DNA of 32,045 bases from Candidatus Kaiserbacteria bacterium CG10_big_fil_rev_8_21_14_0_10_45_20 (GCA_002773335.1 PFBH01000001.1:61280-93324), one strand, 5' to 3'. Positions 21,644-30,830 are shown, counted from the stretch's first letter. Numbers and translations: made by a program. The notes: generated from the letters alone by a model not told the origin.

Positions 21644-22018
21644 TTATGAAATTGCGTTCTGATAAATGTTAACGAGTGAAGTTCGTATTGTCGCGTCAAC
21701 CATACGAGAGCCACTCCTCACTGAAAAGCCACCGACTATGTTTGGGTCAATGGACGTTCGTGATGACCCATTGCTCCCCACTGCTTGCAGTGCCTCTTCA
21801 ATATCTTTTTTATGTTTTTCTGTGTCACTCTCTCGAGCAACACTAATGTGAACCTCTGCGCGCTCTTGTTGCTCGCGCTCTACAATACGAAGCATTTCCG
21901 GCAACACCGAGAGGTGTCCTTTTTGCTTCATATAGGTAATCATCTGTTCAACTACTTCTGGAGCGTTGCTCTTGGAAAGCTCTCGAAAGACTGTGGCATA
22001 TGTACGAGCGAGTGACAT
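21644..22018 (-). CDS. atpH: F1 ATP synthase subunit delta (short)
   Basis: 124 aa; position between atpF and atpA; C-terminal 'DPNIVGGFSVRSGSRMVDATIRTSLVNI'. Confidence 0.88.
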   Translation of the reverse strand: MSLARTYATVFRELSKSNAPEVVEQMITYMKQKGHLSVLPEMLRIVEREQQERAEVHISVARESDTEKHKKDIEEALQAVGSNGSSRTSIDPNIVGGFSVRSGSRMVDATIRTSLVNIYQNAIS

Positions 22019-22025
22019 AACTGAT

Positions 22026-22484
22026 TTAGGTGTTTGCCTCTAACTTAGTACGAATAAGTTTTTCTGTCGCAAGGATGGCAACACGGGCAATCTCTTGTTC
22101 GCTCTCTTTTAACGCCGAGCGTTTAAGCTCTTCTCCCTCAGCACGAGCTCCCTCCAGGATACCCTCTGCTCTCTCTTGCGCCTTTACTACAATCTCCCCT
22201 CTCTCTCGTTTTGCCTCTTCTTGAGCACGAGAAACAATATCTTCTGCTCCCTGATGGGCAAAAGCAATAATTCCCGCTTTCTCTTCTTCTATTTTCAAGC
22301 GTGCTTTTTCAGCTTTCTCGGCATCTTTTATGCCTTGTGCTATTTTTGCCTCACGTTCAGAAATAATTTTCAGAACCGGCTTATACAGAAAGAATGTCAA
22401 ACCGCCAAACACAATGACAAAATTCACCGTCTGAGCGATAAGTAGTTTCCAATCCAAACCGAATGCTGAGAAAAGTTCTGCCAT
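22026..22484 (-). CDS. atpF: Fo ATP synthase subunit b
   Basis: 152 aa; N-terminal TM then long charged helix 'KPVLKIISEREAKIAQGIKDAEKAEKARLKIEEEK'. Confidence 0.95.
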   Translation of the reverse strand: MAELFSAFGLDWKLLIAQTVNFVIVFGGLTFFLYKPVLKIISEREAKIAQGIKDAEKAEKARLKIEEEKAGIIAFAHQGAEDIVSRAQEEAKRERGEIVVKAQERAEGILEGARAEGEELKRSALKESEQEIARVAILATEKLIRTKLEANT

Positions 22485-22503
22485 ATTGAAGAAGGTGACG
22501 TTA

Positions 22504-22545
22504 AGAGGTTACGGATACTGTGCGACGCATAGCTCTCGTACCTCT
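22504..22545 (-). other. atpE-atpF intergenic stem-loop
   Basis: + strand AGAGGTTACG (22504-22513) pairs with CGTACCTCT (22537-22545) with one bulged base; inner TGCG/CGCA element. Confidence 0.55.
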
Positions 22546-22558
22546 CTAACCACAAGAC

Positions 22559-22792
<234 letters not shown>

Positions 22793-22831
22793 TTAGAAAA
22801 ATTAATGAGATTTATAATGGTTAAGTAGTGA

Positions 22832-22870
22832 GTATCAGACATCAAAAATCATTCTATTGATATCTGATAC
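22832..22870 (-). other. atpB-atpE intergenic stem-loop
   Basis: GTATCAGA-c-ATCAA-aaatcattcta-TTGAT-a-TCTGATAC: 13 pairs with one mismatch; no T-run following on the minus strand. Confidence 0.75.
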
Positions 22871-22877
22871 AGAGTAC

Positions 22878-23633
22878 CTAATGAGCCTCGTGTGGCGTGG
22901 CTGCAATCTTTATAAAAAAGAGCGTAAGAAGTGCAAAGATTGCTCCTTGAATTATTCCCACTAACGTCTCGTACAGCACGAGAGGAACGGGCAACAAAAA
23001 AGGGATAAAGTACAACGCTACCAAAAGAAGTACTTTTCCCGCAAAAATGTTCCCAAAGAGACGGAACGAAAAGGTAACCAATCTCGCTACCTCACTTATC
23101 AATTCAATGATCCCGACAACAAAGCCGATGACCGAACTAAAATTAACAAATTTATGGGCATACTTCAAGAAGCCCAACGCCGCAATACCTGCAAATTCAA
23201 TTGCTAAAAACGCTACAAAGGCAAGCGCGAGCGGAAAGTTTAAATCAGAACTTGGTGGGTAAAATAGCGGTGTAAATCCCCCATGGCCGGTACCCCCATG
23301 CACTCCGATTGATCCCACAAAAGGAAGGAGTCCAAATAGATTGGCAATGGCGATATATAAAAATATCGTTACAATCAAAGGAAAGAAGCGTTTTGCCAAT
23401 TTTTCGTCCTCAAGAACACTTAAAACGTACCCATACACGCCATACAAAACCCCCTCGACGGCAACCTGCCCCTTTCCGGGTACTATTTTTATATTTCTTC
23501 CGATAAAAAAAGCTGCAGTAACGAGAAGTACTGCCACAAACGAGGTGGTCAAAAGTGTTGGAGTAATGGGAAGTCCCCATAATTCACCTATGTGATATGG
23601 GGCAATAGAAACATGCAGACCTTCGCCTTTCAT
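22878..23633 (-). CDS. atpB: Fo ATP synthase subunit a
   Basis: Start MKGEGLHVSIAPYHIGELWGLPIT at 23633 (ORF open to 23684); 'SFRLFGNIFAGKVLL' with the essential Arg. Confidence 0.95.
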   Translation of the reverse strand: MKGEGLHVSIAPYHIGELWGLPITPTLLTTSFVAVLLVTAAFFIGRNIKIVPGKGQVAVEGVLYGVYGYVLSVLEDEKLAKRFFPLIVTIFLYIAIANLFGLLPFVGSIGVHGGTGHGGFTPLFYPPSSDLNFPLALAFVAFLAIEFAGIAALGFLKYAHKFVNFSSVIGFVVGIIELISEVARLVTFSFRLFGNIFAGKVLLLVALYFIPFLLPVPLVLYETLVGIIQGAIFALLTLFFIKIAATPHEAH

Positions 23634-23687
23634 ACAGGTGTACTCTACCATATCTCTCGCACGAAAGACCAGTGATATATTCAATAT

Positions 23688-24103
23688 ATGACCGATGTTT
23701 TTCCTGAATGCAAAACACTTATCTCATATACCCCCTTTGCTGACGAAGTGGACCCTCTGGTGTTTTGCCCCCCCTTCCAACGCCCTCCTTTACGGTTCCG
23801 CAAAACAAGGCGACCGACCCCTTCTTTTACGCAAAGCTCACTACTGAAAAACTGCAACCTTACTCTTCTGTTGGCATTTTGATACCGGGAAAGCGATTTG
23901 ATATGTATGGTACCCGTTATGGGCGTGGTTGCGGTTGGTATGATCGCTTTTTATCAAACATACCATCGCAGTGGATTACTATCGGTGTAACACCCAAAAA
24001 AAATATTTCAAAAACAGCGCTCGTACGAAAAGAGTGGGATATTCCTGTACGGTGGCTCGCTATTGTAACAGGTACTGATGTGGTACAGTTTTTACATATA
24101 TGA
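23688..24103 (+). CDS. 5-formyltetrahydrofolate cyclo-ligase-like protein, apparently split by a -1 frameshift at a C7 run
   Basis: Frame 1 MTDVFPECKTLISYTPFADEVDPLVF; after C7 (23768-23774) the other frame continues PLPTPSFTVPQNK...SVGILIPGKRFDMYGTRYGRGCGWYDRFLS, a 5-FCL C-terminal signature. Confidence 0.65.
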
Positions 24104-24402
24104 AAAACTTTATCGAATTTATCCGAGAGCAGGGCGTTATGGGTCTCGCTATCGGTTTTATACTGGGAGGGGCAGTATCAGAAGTTGTAAAGTCACTGGT
24201 AAACGACATTATCAATCCACTCCTTGGCCTTATGCTCGGCTCGGTCGACGGCCTAAAAGAAGCGACGTTTTCTTTTTTTGGTGCACACATTTTATGGGGA
24301 AACTTTATCGCAATCCTCATTAACTTTATAGTTATCGCTCTCGTTGTCTATTTTGGATTTAAAGGCCTCAAACTGGATACACTCGATAAGAAAAAGGGCT
24401 AG
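24100..24402 (+). CDS. mscL: large-conductance mechanosensitive channel MscL
   Basis: 100 aa; 'FIREQGVMGLAIGFILGGAVSEVVKSLVNDIINPLLGLML' and C-terminal TM; ATGA overlap with the upstream gene. Confidence 0.95.
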   Translation: MKNFIEFIREQGVMGLAIGFILGGAVSEVVKSLVNDIINPLLGLMLGSVDGLKEATFSFFGAHILWGNFIAILINFIVIALVVYFGFKGLKLDTLDKKKG

Positions 24403-24668
24403 CTCTCGTCACCTTCTTCGCACGGACCGATAAAACTTTGAGAATAAAGAACCGTTCCTGTACTTGAAACTATTGCTACTCCTAAAAAACCTTCTGCACG
24501 CGCTCTGGTAATGGCGTTTTGCCACTCTTCCTCTGGCATATCTCCTATAATCTGAAAATCAACAACAATCGCCTTGTAATCAAGAAAATTAAAGTCACGT
24601 ACAACTGGCCACAAAATATACGGATTCCTGCGTTCTTTTTTTAAAAACTCTCTTCGCGCCTCATGCAT
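24399..24668 (-). CDS. small hypothetical protein
   Basis: 89 aa ORF with a good promoter immediately upstream; stop codon shares CTAG with mscL. Confidence 0.6.
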   Translation of the reverse strand: MHEARREFLKKERRNPYILWPVVRDFNFLDYKAIVVDFQIIGDMPEEEWQNAITRARAEGFLGVAIVSSTGTVLYSQSFIGPCEEGDES

Positions 24669-24676
24669 AGAACGTC

Positions 24677-24705
24677 ACTATACCAACGAGGAGCACTGTA
24701 ATCAA
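24677..24705 (-). promoter_or_regulatory. sigma70-type promoter
   Basis: Minus strand TTGATT (24700-24705), 17-bp spacer, TATAGT (24677-24682); ATG at 24668. Confidence 0.7.
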
Positions 24706-24729
24706 TGCACCCGTATTACAGAGATTAGG

Positions 24730-27615
24730 TTACTTTGCCGGGCCAAAAAACGAACTGATAGTGTTTGCAAGAGACTGCGCTCCGCGACTAAACGCGTCAA
24801 AAAATGCCTGTCGCACATTCTCAACAATGAGTGTTGTGATAGAGTCTGCATCTACCACGCGCAGTGAGCGAATCTTAAATCCCATAGAGTCGTTCTGTGC
24901 TGTCGATCCAAAAAAGATAATATTTTCGTCTGTTGGATGAAAGGCCGGGGTTCCCACTCGATACTGACCAACACCCACATCAACGATTTTCTTATGCGCC
25001 AAAGACCAGTTCACACCGTCGGTACTGGTAAATAAATCAATCGTACTTTGCGGTTCTGCACGCTCTGCCAAGATACGGTACGTCCCCTCTTTTAGGTTAT
25101 AGGTAACATCAACATTTGCAAAATGCCCATCAGTGCCATACGAGACACGTTCAATGGTGTCAACGTTAACCCCTGATTTCCCGAGATTGATTTTTACAAC
25201 ACCGCCGTGGATAGTGTTGTCATTTGCATACAATTCAACCTCACCTTTTCCATTTACTGTCGCAGAAGGAAGCCAGTGGTGTCGCAACAGTAATTTTGGT
25301 GTCGACCAATTAATGCCATTGTTTGCCCAAGATGTTGAGTAATACAAGTGGTTATTTCCCGCAACCAGACCGTCCTCTCCTTCTTCAACTCCGGTAAGGT
25401 ACATAATGTAGTATCCGCGCCCTGTGTTGTTAGAGTCAACGAGGCGTACTATAGACGGGTCATTTAAGTGGTTAAATCCTTTAGCGGTTGCGTCGATAAC
25501 AGTTCGTATATTAGAGCAGGTAGAGCCATCCTCAGAACAGTCGGCAACGTAAATATTATCGTGTCGTTGCCCTTTGTTCATCCACCCACCAAAGTACATT
25601 CGCATTCCATCGTTTCCAAAAATTAAATCGGCAGAATACACATTGAATCCGTTAATGACAATGTTTTGCTCTGGAGGTTTTGGTACTGTCGTATTTTGTG
25701 AATCCACAGTAATTTGTACCGTGTCGAGAACAGAAGAATTTCCAAAGTTGGATTGCCATATTAATTTTGCGTCATAAGTACCCGCGTTTCTGTATGTATG
25801 TAATCCTACCCATGATGCCGTACACGCAGATACACCGGAGAGATTTGGTTTACACAATATGCCCTGTTGTCCATCACCAAAATCTAACTGTACAGACCCA
25901 TCCGGTTGAGATACGCTCAAGAAACTTTCAAGGTTTGCAGTGAACGTAACTGCAAGCGGAGCACGTCCTGAAGTGGGACTCGCTGTAAGGTTTGCTTGCG
26001 GTAACTGCACAGATTTAATTTGAATAGACACTTCTGCTACTGCTATTTCTTCTGGGTAGAAAAGGCCACGACACCCAACCAACCACCGATACCTCGCAAA
26101 CCCACCAAAATCACGCCAGTCAGAGAGTGGGTACGGAACGAGCGTTGCTATACCCTCTGTTTGACCAGCCGAATACCCAAGGTGTTGCTCCCAATTAACA
26201 GAACCCTTCTCTGTAACTCTTATCGGCTGACTGCATACAAGCGCGTTTTTTGAATTCCACGTAAGGTTTACCGACTCTCCTGCGCTCACGGTAGACGGAG
26301 AGGCTGTGAGTGTCACTTGCGCTGATCGCTCAGGTATTGGATCCACAGCACCTCCATTACGAGTAAGAATACTTCGTATGACATCAATCGTTCTCTGGTC
26401 TGCGCCAAAGCTTTCAAGTAATCCAATGAGGCTTTTTAACCGAGCTTCAGATGTCTGTACGTGACCAGTTGAGCTTGATGAGTACCCTCGTAAAACCGCA
26501 TCAACGTCGTCAATAGCGCTCTGGGGAATACCGAAGCTTTGCATCAAGGCGACCAATGCTTGTATTTGAGATTCCGTTAGTATCGGCTGAACCTTCACTT
26601 CAACCACTGCAGACGATCCTTTTCCTAAATCATTGCTACATTCAATACGGTAAGAAAATGTTCCAAATGGCGAAACAACCATTGAGCCTACTTTTGGAAC
26701 TGAGACGTACGCACCCTCTTTATCTGCAAAATTTCCTATACAGGGATACGTAATGCTTGACCGCCACGTAATAGTTGAAGACTCTCCCCTCTTTATCTGA
26801 GACGGACTTGCCGACATTGTTATAAACGGATGAGGTGCTACCGGCGATAGGGGTCTAGTAGGCGGTGTCGTTACTGACGGAGGGATAAAGTTCGGGCTCG
26901 ATGGTGTGCCGTCTGACGGCTCTTGTTCAGAGCTGGCTATTGTAGGTATGTCTCTGGTCATCTCTTCTGCCAATACGCGACGAGTGGAAGGTCCAACCAG
27001 TCCGAATCCCGTCGTCTGCGGAGACCCATCGCTCACAACGCCGGTACGTGCTTGAAATTTTTGCACAGCCTCTTGCGTTACCGGACCAAAGTAGCCCGTT
27101 ACCTCGGGGTACGTATAGTCACCTTGATTTTTTAGAAATTCTTGTAAAAGTCGCACGTCGTCTCCCTTCGATCGCAGTGTCAGTGTTCTTGTTATGGGCA
27201 ACTCACTTGAGCGATACGACTGTGCTGAAACAGAGCTGACTGCAGAAGGCTCTACCACAGCAACGTTTGGAGTGCTCTCAACTGGTGCGCTGTTCGAACA
27301 GTACGCATTCATTGCTTTCCGTGTAGCAGGACCAACGGCGCCATACCCCGTTGTTGAAGGCGTACCAGTTGAAACGATACCAGTTCTTTTTTGAAAACGT
27401 TGTACTGCCTGTTGCGTAGAGAGGCCAAAGTAACCGGAAATTTGAGAGTCTGTGTAATCACCTGTTGACTGTAAAAATGATTGAAGGCTTGAGACGCTAC
27501 TGTCCCGCGCTCCGGGGTAAAGACTATTTTCTAACCTAACGCAGTCTGTTGCCACTGCAGACTGAAAAGAAAATAAGAGTAAAAATACAAACGCAAAATA
27601 AATAATTTTTTTCAT
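24730..27615 (-). CDS. large secreted protein: two peptidoglycan-binding-like repeats, Ig/PKD-like domains, C-terminal beta-propeller glycosidase-like region
   Basis: Start MKKIIYFAFVFLLLFSFQSAVATDC at 27615 (signal peptide). Repeats 'GYFGLSTQQAVQRFQKRTGIVSTGTPSTTGYGAVGPATRKAM' and 'GYFGPVTQEAVQKFQARTGVVSDGSPQTTGFGLVGPSTRRVL'; 'SGRAPLAVTFTANL...LDFGDGQQ' PKD-like; 'DGMRMYFGGWM...HLNDPSIVRL...GYYIMYLTG' propeller-like. Confidence 0.85.
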   Translation of the reverse strand: MKKIIYFAFVFLLLFSFQSAVATDCVRLENSLYPGARDSSVSSLQSFLQSTGDYTDSQISGYFGLSTQQAVQRFQKRTGIVSTGTPSTTGYGAVGPATRKAMNAYCSNSAPVESTPNVAVVEPSAVSSVSAQSYRSSELPITRTLTLRSKGDDVRLLQEFLKNQGDYTYPEVTGYFGPVTQEAVQKFQARTGVVSDGSPQTTGFGLVGPSTRRVLAEEMTRDIPTIASSEQEPSDGTPSSPNFIPPSVTTPPTRPLSPVAPHPFITMSASPSQIKRGESSTITWRSSITYPCIGNFADKEGAYVSVPKVGSMVVSPFGTFSYRIECSNDLGKGSSAVVEVKVQPILTESQIQALVALMQSFGIPQSAIDDVDAVLRGYSSSSTGHVQTSEARLKSLIGLLESFGADQRTIDVIRSILTRNGGAVDPIPERSAQVTLTASPSTVSAGESVNLTWNSKNALVCSQPIRVTEKGSVNWEQHLGYSAGQTEGIATLVPYPLSDWRDFGGFARYRWLVGCRGLFYPEEIAVAEVSIQIKSVQLPQANLTASPTSGRAPLAVTFTANLESFLSVSQPDGSVQLDFGDGQQGILCKPNLSGVSACTASWVGLHTYRNAGTYDAKLIWQSNFGNSSVLDTVQITVDSQNTTVPKPPEQNIVINGFNVYSADLIFGNDGMRMYFGGWMNKGQRHDNIYVADCSEDGSTCSNIRTVIDATAKGFNHLNDPSIVRLVDSNNTGRGYYIMYLTGVEEGEDGLVAGNNHLYYSTSWANNGINWSTPKLLLRHHWLPSATVNGKGEVELYANDNTIHGGVVKINLGKSGVNVDTIERVSYGTDGHFANVDVTYNLKEGTYRILAERAEPQSTIDLFTSTDGVNWSLAHKKIVDVGVGQYRVGTPAFHPTDENIIFFGSTAQNDSMGFKIRSLRVVDADSITTLIVENVRQAFFDAFSRGAQSLANTISSFFGPAK

Positions 27616-27713
27616 AAAAATAAGTGGAAAACCAAACCTTCCTAGTATGCCTACATAGTACACTCGTTTTTTGTAAGGCCATTGAGGTAATCCACTCCCC
27701 TTATATTGCCATA

Positions 27714-27808
27714 TACGCACCGTGGGTGTATTGTAGCCGACGCAGAAGCTGTTGCAGTATTGTCTCTGCTTCTGCTACAAGCCCGACGAAGGCTTTTATT
27801 TATTTTTT
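27714..27808 (+). promoter_or_regulatory. structured leader upstream of nhaD with a terminator-like element
   Basis: Hairpins: CACC-GTG-GGTG; TTGTA-(GCCGAC)-GCAGAAGC...GCTTCTGC-TACAA; then AAGCC-CGACGAA-GGCTT followed by TTATTTATTTTTT. Confidence 0.5.
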
Positions 27809-27821
27809 ATCGAATACTTTT

Positions 27822-29135
27822 ATGTTACTTACCATTTCCGCAACAATACTGTTTGTGGTTGGATATATTCTTATAACGCTTGAGCATCGATACGAGCTCC
27901 ATAAAGCCCTCCCCGCCGCCGCGTTAGGTGCTTTTCTTTGGATACTTATTGCCATTGTCGACAGTCCACACCTTGAAGAATCTATGACTCATATGGGTTC
28001 AGAAATCTTTGGGCTTATTATGTTCCTCCTTGCTGCGATGGCGCTGGTAGAGATACTTACCCACTATAAACTTTTTGATCTTATTCGAGTAAAAATTCTC
28101 TCTCTTGGACTCCACGATCGAAAACAGCTTTGGGTAATGGGTGCGGTGACATTCTTCCTTTCACCAATCATCGATAACCTCACTGCAACCTTGGTGATAC
28201 TTGCGATCAGTACACGTTTCTTTGCTGGGGCAAACTTGGTGCGCGCCGCAGCAATAATTGTTATCTCTGCAAACGCTGGAGGCGCGTGGTCACCAATCGG
28301 TGACGTTACCACCATTATGTTGTGGTTAGCGGGCAAATTCACTGCTTTCGAGGTAATTGCGTGGGGTTTCCTTCCTTCGCTTGCACTTTTCTTTGTAAGT
28401 ACCTTTATGCTCACACGAGGTGTCTCTGAAGACGCTCATGATATTGAGGAAGAGAAAGTGGTGCTTCGCGCTTCAGAAAAAGCGGTCATCACGGTTGGTC
28501 TCCTTTCTTTCCTCTTTCCGGTTCTCGTGAGCCGTATTGGGTTGGAACCGTATTTCGGCCTCATCTTCGGACTCGGCTTGGTAGGTATGATGATCTCATT
28601 CTTTAAGCTCCGTGATTTAAAAAAGATACGAGAGAATGGTGACTCAAAAGAAAATCTTAATGGTATTGTTCCTACTCACCTTCACTCTGATATTGATAAG
28701 AGTTTAGCGAAAGTAGACTTAGGAAGTTTGATTTTCTTTGCGGGTATTCTTCTTGCCGTAGGTGCTCTTGAACACTTGGGAATTCTAGAAACTATTTCTC
28801 ACCTACTCTTAGGGCAAGATCCAACCTTTATGCGTTACTTCATCGGCAATGGTGCTCTCGGTCTCCTCTCAGCAGTTATGGACAACATCCCCCTTACCGC
28901 TGCCGCAATGAGTATCCTACACACAACTGACTCTGCCATCTGGGTGTTGCTCGCAATAACCGCAGGAACTGGTGGATCTCTACTTGCGATTGGTTCTGCT
29001 GCCGGTGTGGTTGCAATGGGTAAGGTAAAAGAGCTTACTTTCTTCCGCTACCTCAAAATTGCAACTCTTCCGGCAGCAGCGGGATACGTTGCCGCAGTGA
29101 CGGTGTGGTACATGCAGTATATGTTCTTTGGATAG
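27822..29135 (+). CDS. nhaD: sodium:proton antiporter NhaD-like
   Basis: Start MLLTISATILFVVGYILITLEHRYELHKALPAAALG at 27822; 'SPIIDNLTATLVILAI', 'SANAGGAWSPIGDVTTIMLWLAGK', 'SAVMDNIPLTAAAM'. Confidence 0.92.
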   Translation: MLLTISATILFVVGYILITLEHRYELHKALPAAALGAFLWILIAIVDSPHLEESMTHMGSEIFGLIMFLLAAMALVEILTHYKLFDLIRVKILSLGLHDRKQLWVMGAVTFFLSPIIDNLTATLVILAISTRFFAGANLVRAAAIIVISANAGGAWSPIGDVTTIMLWLAGKFTAFEVIAWGFLPSLALFFVSTFMLTRGVSEDAHDIEEEKVVLRASEKAVITVGLLSFLFPVLVSRIGLEPYFGLIFGLGLVGMMISFFKLRDLKKIRENGDSKENLNGIVPTHLHSDIDKSLAKVDLGSLIFFAGILLAVGALEHLGILETISHLLLGQDPTFMRYFIGNGALGLLSAVMDNIPLTAAAMSILHTTDSAIWVLLAITAGTGGSLLAIGSAAGVVAMGKVKELTFFRYLKIATLPAAAGYVAAVTVWYMQYMFFG

Positions 29136-29264
29136 AAACGTACTTTAGCTTTTAAGCTCTAGGCTTTATTTGGTTTTTGGACTTCTGTGCTCTGTGTTTT
29201 ATTTGGACTCTGTTTCCTGTGCTTTGGCAGTTTTTCCTATCTAAGCACTGTCTTTTAGCTAACG

Positions 29265-29340
29265 CCTAATGTCCTAACAACTTAATCCTCCTAACCTCCT
29301 AATCCTCCCTAATAACCTAATTATTCGCCTAAGGTCCTAA
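29265..29340. repeat. CCTAA-rich (TTAGG on minus) degenerate low-complexity tract
   Basis: Eight CCTAA pentamers in 76 bp, e.g. CCTAATGTCCTAACAACTTAATCCTCCTAACCTCCTAATCCTCCCTAATAACCTAA. Confidence 0.8.
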
Positions 29341-29357
29341 CAGGCTAGTGTATTAAC

Positions 29358-29389
29358 AAAAACCACCCCGTTTTCACGGGGTGGTTTTT
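29358..29389. terminator. bidirectional intrinsic terminator
   Basis: AAAAACCACCCCG-TTTTCA-CGGGGTGGTTTTT between convergent nhaD and the 29416 gene. Confidence 0.93.
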
Positions 29390-29415
29390 ATTTATTCCAA
29401 ACTAAACAATATTAG

Positions 29416-30126
29416 TTATTGAGCGGTACGGAATGTTTTTGGCCATGTCATTGTCATATTTCCCACATTATCAATACTTCGAACAATGTAGTAGTACGTT
29501 GTATCTGCTTGCAGGTTTGAGACCGTAACAGTGTGACTGTTTTGCAGACCACCGCTGTCAGTGGCAAGAGTTCCGCTTACATACGGTTTTTGGCGAGGTC
29601 CCGTAGCTTCGTTAAATTGAAGTGGCGTACTGCTCCAATACACTTGACCTTGTGTTGCCTCGTTACTTGTCCACGTAAACGTTGCGTTGGTGTTTGTGTG
29701 CTGAACACTAGGGATACTTAAAGTGGGTGAGGTGTCAAACGATGTTTGTGTTTCTCCTCCTCCAGACACCAGAAGGACGTTAATTCGTGCCATTGTCTTT
29801 GGCCCAACCCGACCATACCCTGTTGTGGCAGGTGTTCCTTGAGATACAATTCCCTGCTCTGCCTGAAACCTTTCTACTGCCGCCTTGGTAAGCTGTCCAT
29901 AGTACCCGGTAACGAGTCTTTCAGGATAGATGCTTATGTCTGTAGCTAAGTATGCCTGAAGCTCGGTCACCTCTGCACTACGGTCACCAATGTCTAACTG
30001 AGTCGTTATTGCGGCAAGTGCCTGCTGAGCCCCTAAAAACATAACGGCAAATACCGTAATCGCTATAAAGCCTGATAAGAGGCTCAAGTGCGAAGTGTTT
30101 GTTTGTAAATGTGTTGTTTTATTCAT
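29416..30126 (-). CDS. secreted protein with peptidoglycan-binding-like domain and C-terminal FN3-like domain
   Basis: 236 aa; N-terminal TM/signal; 'GYYGQLTKAAVERFQAEQGIVSQGTPATTGYGRVGPKTMARI'; 'ADTTYYYIVRSIDNVGNMT'. Confidence 0.85.
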   Translation of the reverse strand: MNKTTHLQTNTSHLSLLSGFIAITVFAVMFLGAQQALAAITTQLDIGDRSAEVTELQAYLATDISIYPERLVTGYYGQLTKAAVERFQAEQGIVSQGTPATTGYGRVGPKTMARINVLLVSGGGETQTSFDTSPTLSIPSVQHTNTNATFTWTSNEATQGQVYWSSTPLQFNEATGPRQKPYVSGTLATDSGGLQNSHTVTVSNLQADTTYYYIVRSIDNVGNMTMTWPKTFRTAQ

Positions 30127-30260
30127 GTATTTTTTATTAGTATGTACTGTTAAAGATTAGTTAGAGGTGTTCTGTGTAATTGCACTGTTTGGTTGTCTCT
30201 CTATATCTATAATGATGCCGACTCAACACCGATAGCATTACACTGTTTTAATACCGGCTC

Positions 30261-30830
30261 TCATTTTTTCTTTTTTAGCGTCATAATTTCTTTTTCCAGT
30301 TCTTCCATTTTGCTTTCCATTTTACCTGTCCGTTTTAGTAGTTTTGATTCTATCTGCTTTGTATGTGTTGCAAGCCTCTCTGCGATAGCCATCATTTCAG
30401 TAACGTCTTCCATCGCGAGAAGTATGATGGGCGGAAAGGTGGCGTCTTCTTTAATATAAATTTGCCGAGCATTCAAAATCATTACTTTATGACCAATGGT
30501 CGGAAAATTGTGAGCGACTTCAAACCCTTTAAAAAAAGTGTTTTTGGGTAAAATATCTTCTAGCAATTTTTTCAACGCGGGGATTTCCCACTGTCCATTA
30601 CCGAGGTTGTATATATTTTTCTTCTCTGTGTCTTTGGGATCAACCTGAAACGTCTGATAAAAAGAATCGTTTGCCGCCATAACGGTAAGGTCTTTATCCA
30701 GTATTAATATTGGTTCTCGCACCACGTCTGCAACCGTTCTAATGTAGGTCCAGCTCTTCTCCCAAAAGTGATCTATAAGCTCTGCGCCAATTGGTAAGGT
30801 TTTTCTTGTGCTCTTTTTATTTTTTTCCAT
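30261..30830 (-). CDS. stand-alone PAS-domain protein with C-terminal coiled coil
   Basis: 189 aa; 'VREPILILDKDLTVMAANDSFYQTFQV...GNGQWEIPALKKLLEDIL...LLAMEDVTEMM' then Lys/Glu-rich helix; no kinase domain. Confidence 0.85.
   Translation of the reverse strand: MEKNKKSTRKTLPIGAELIDHFWEKSWTYIRTVADVVREPILILDKDLTVMAANDSFYQTFQVDPKDTEKKNIYNLGNGQWEIPALKKLLEDILPKNTFFKGFEVAHNFPTIGHKVMILNARQIYIKEDATFPPIILLAMEDVTEMMAIAERLATHTKQIESKLLKRTGKMESKMEELEKEIMTLKKKK

Noticed and set aside
23675-23689. ATATATT-C-AATATAT inverted repeat between atpB and the 5-FCL-like gene
   Set aside because: Pure AT palindrome at a divergent promoter region; too low in information to call an operator without conservation data.
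27624-27821. 66-aa N-terminal extension of NhaD
   Set aside because: Extension runs through the structured leader and has no NhaD-like sequence; ATG at 27822 begins the first TM segment.
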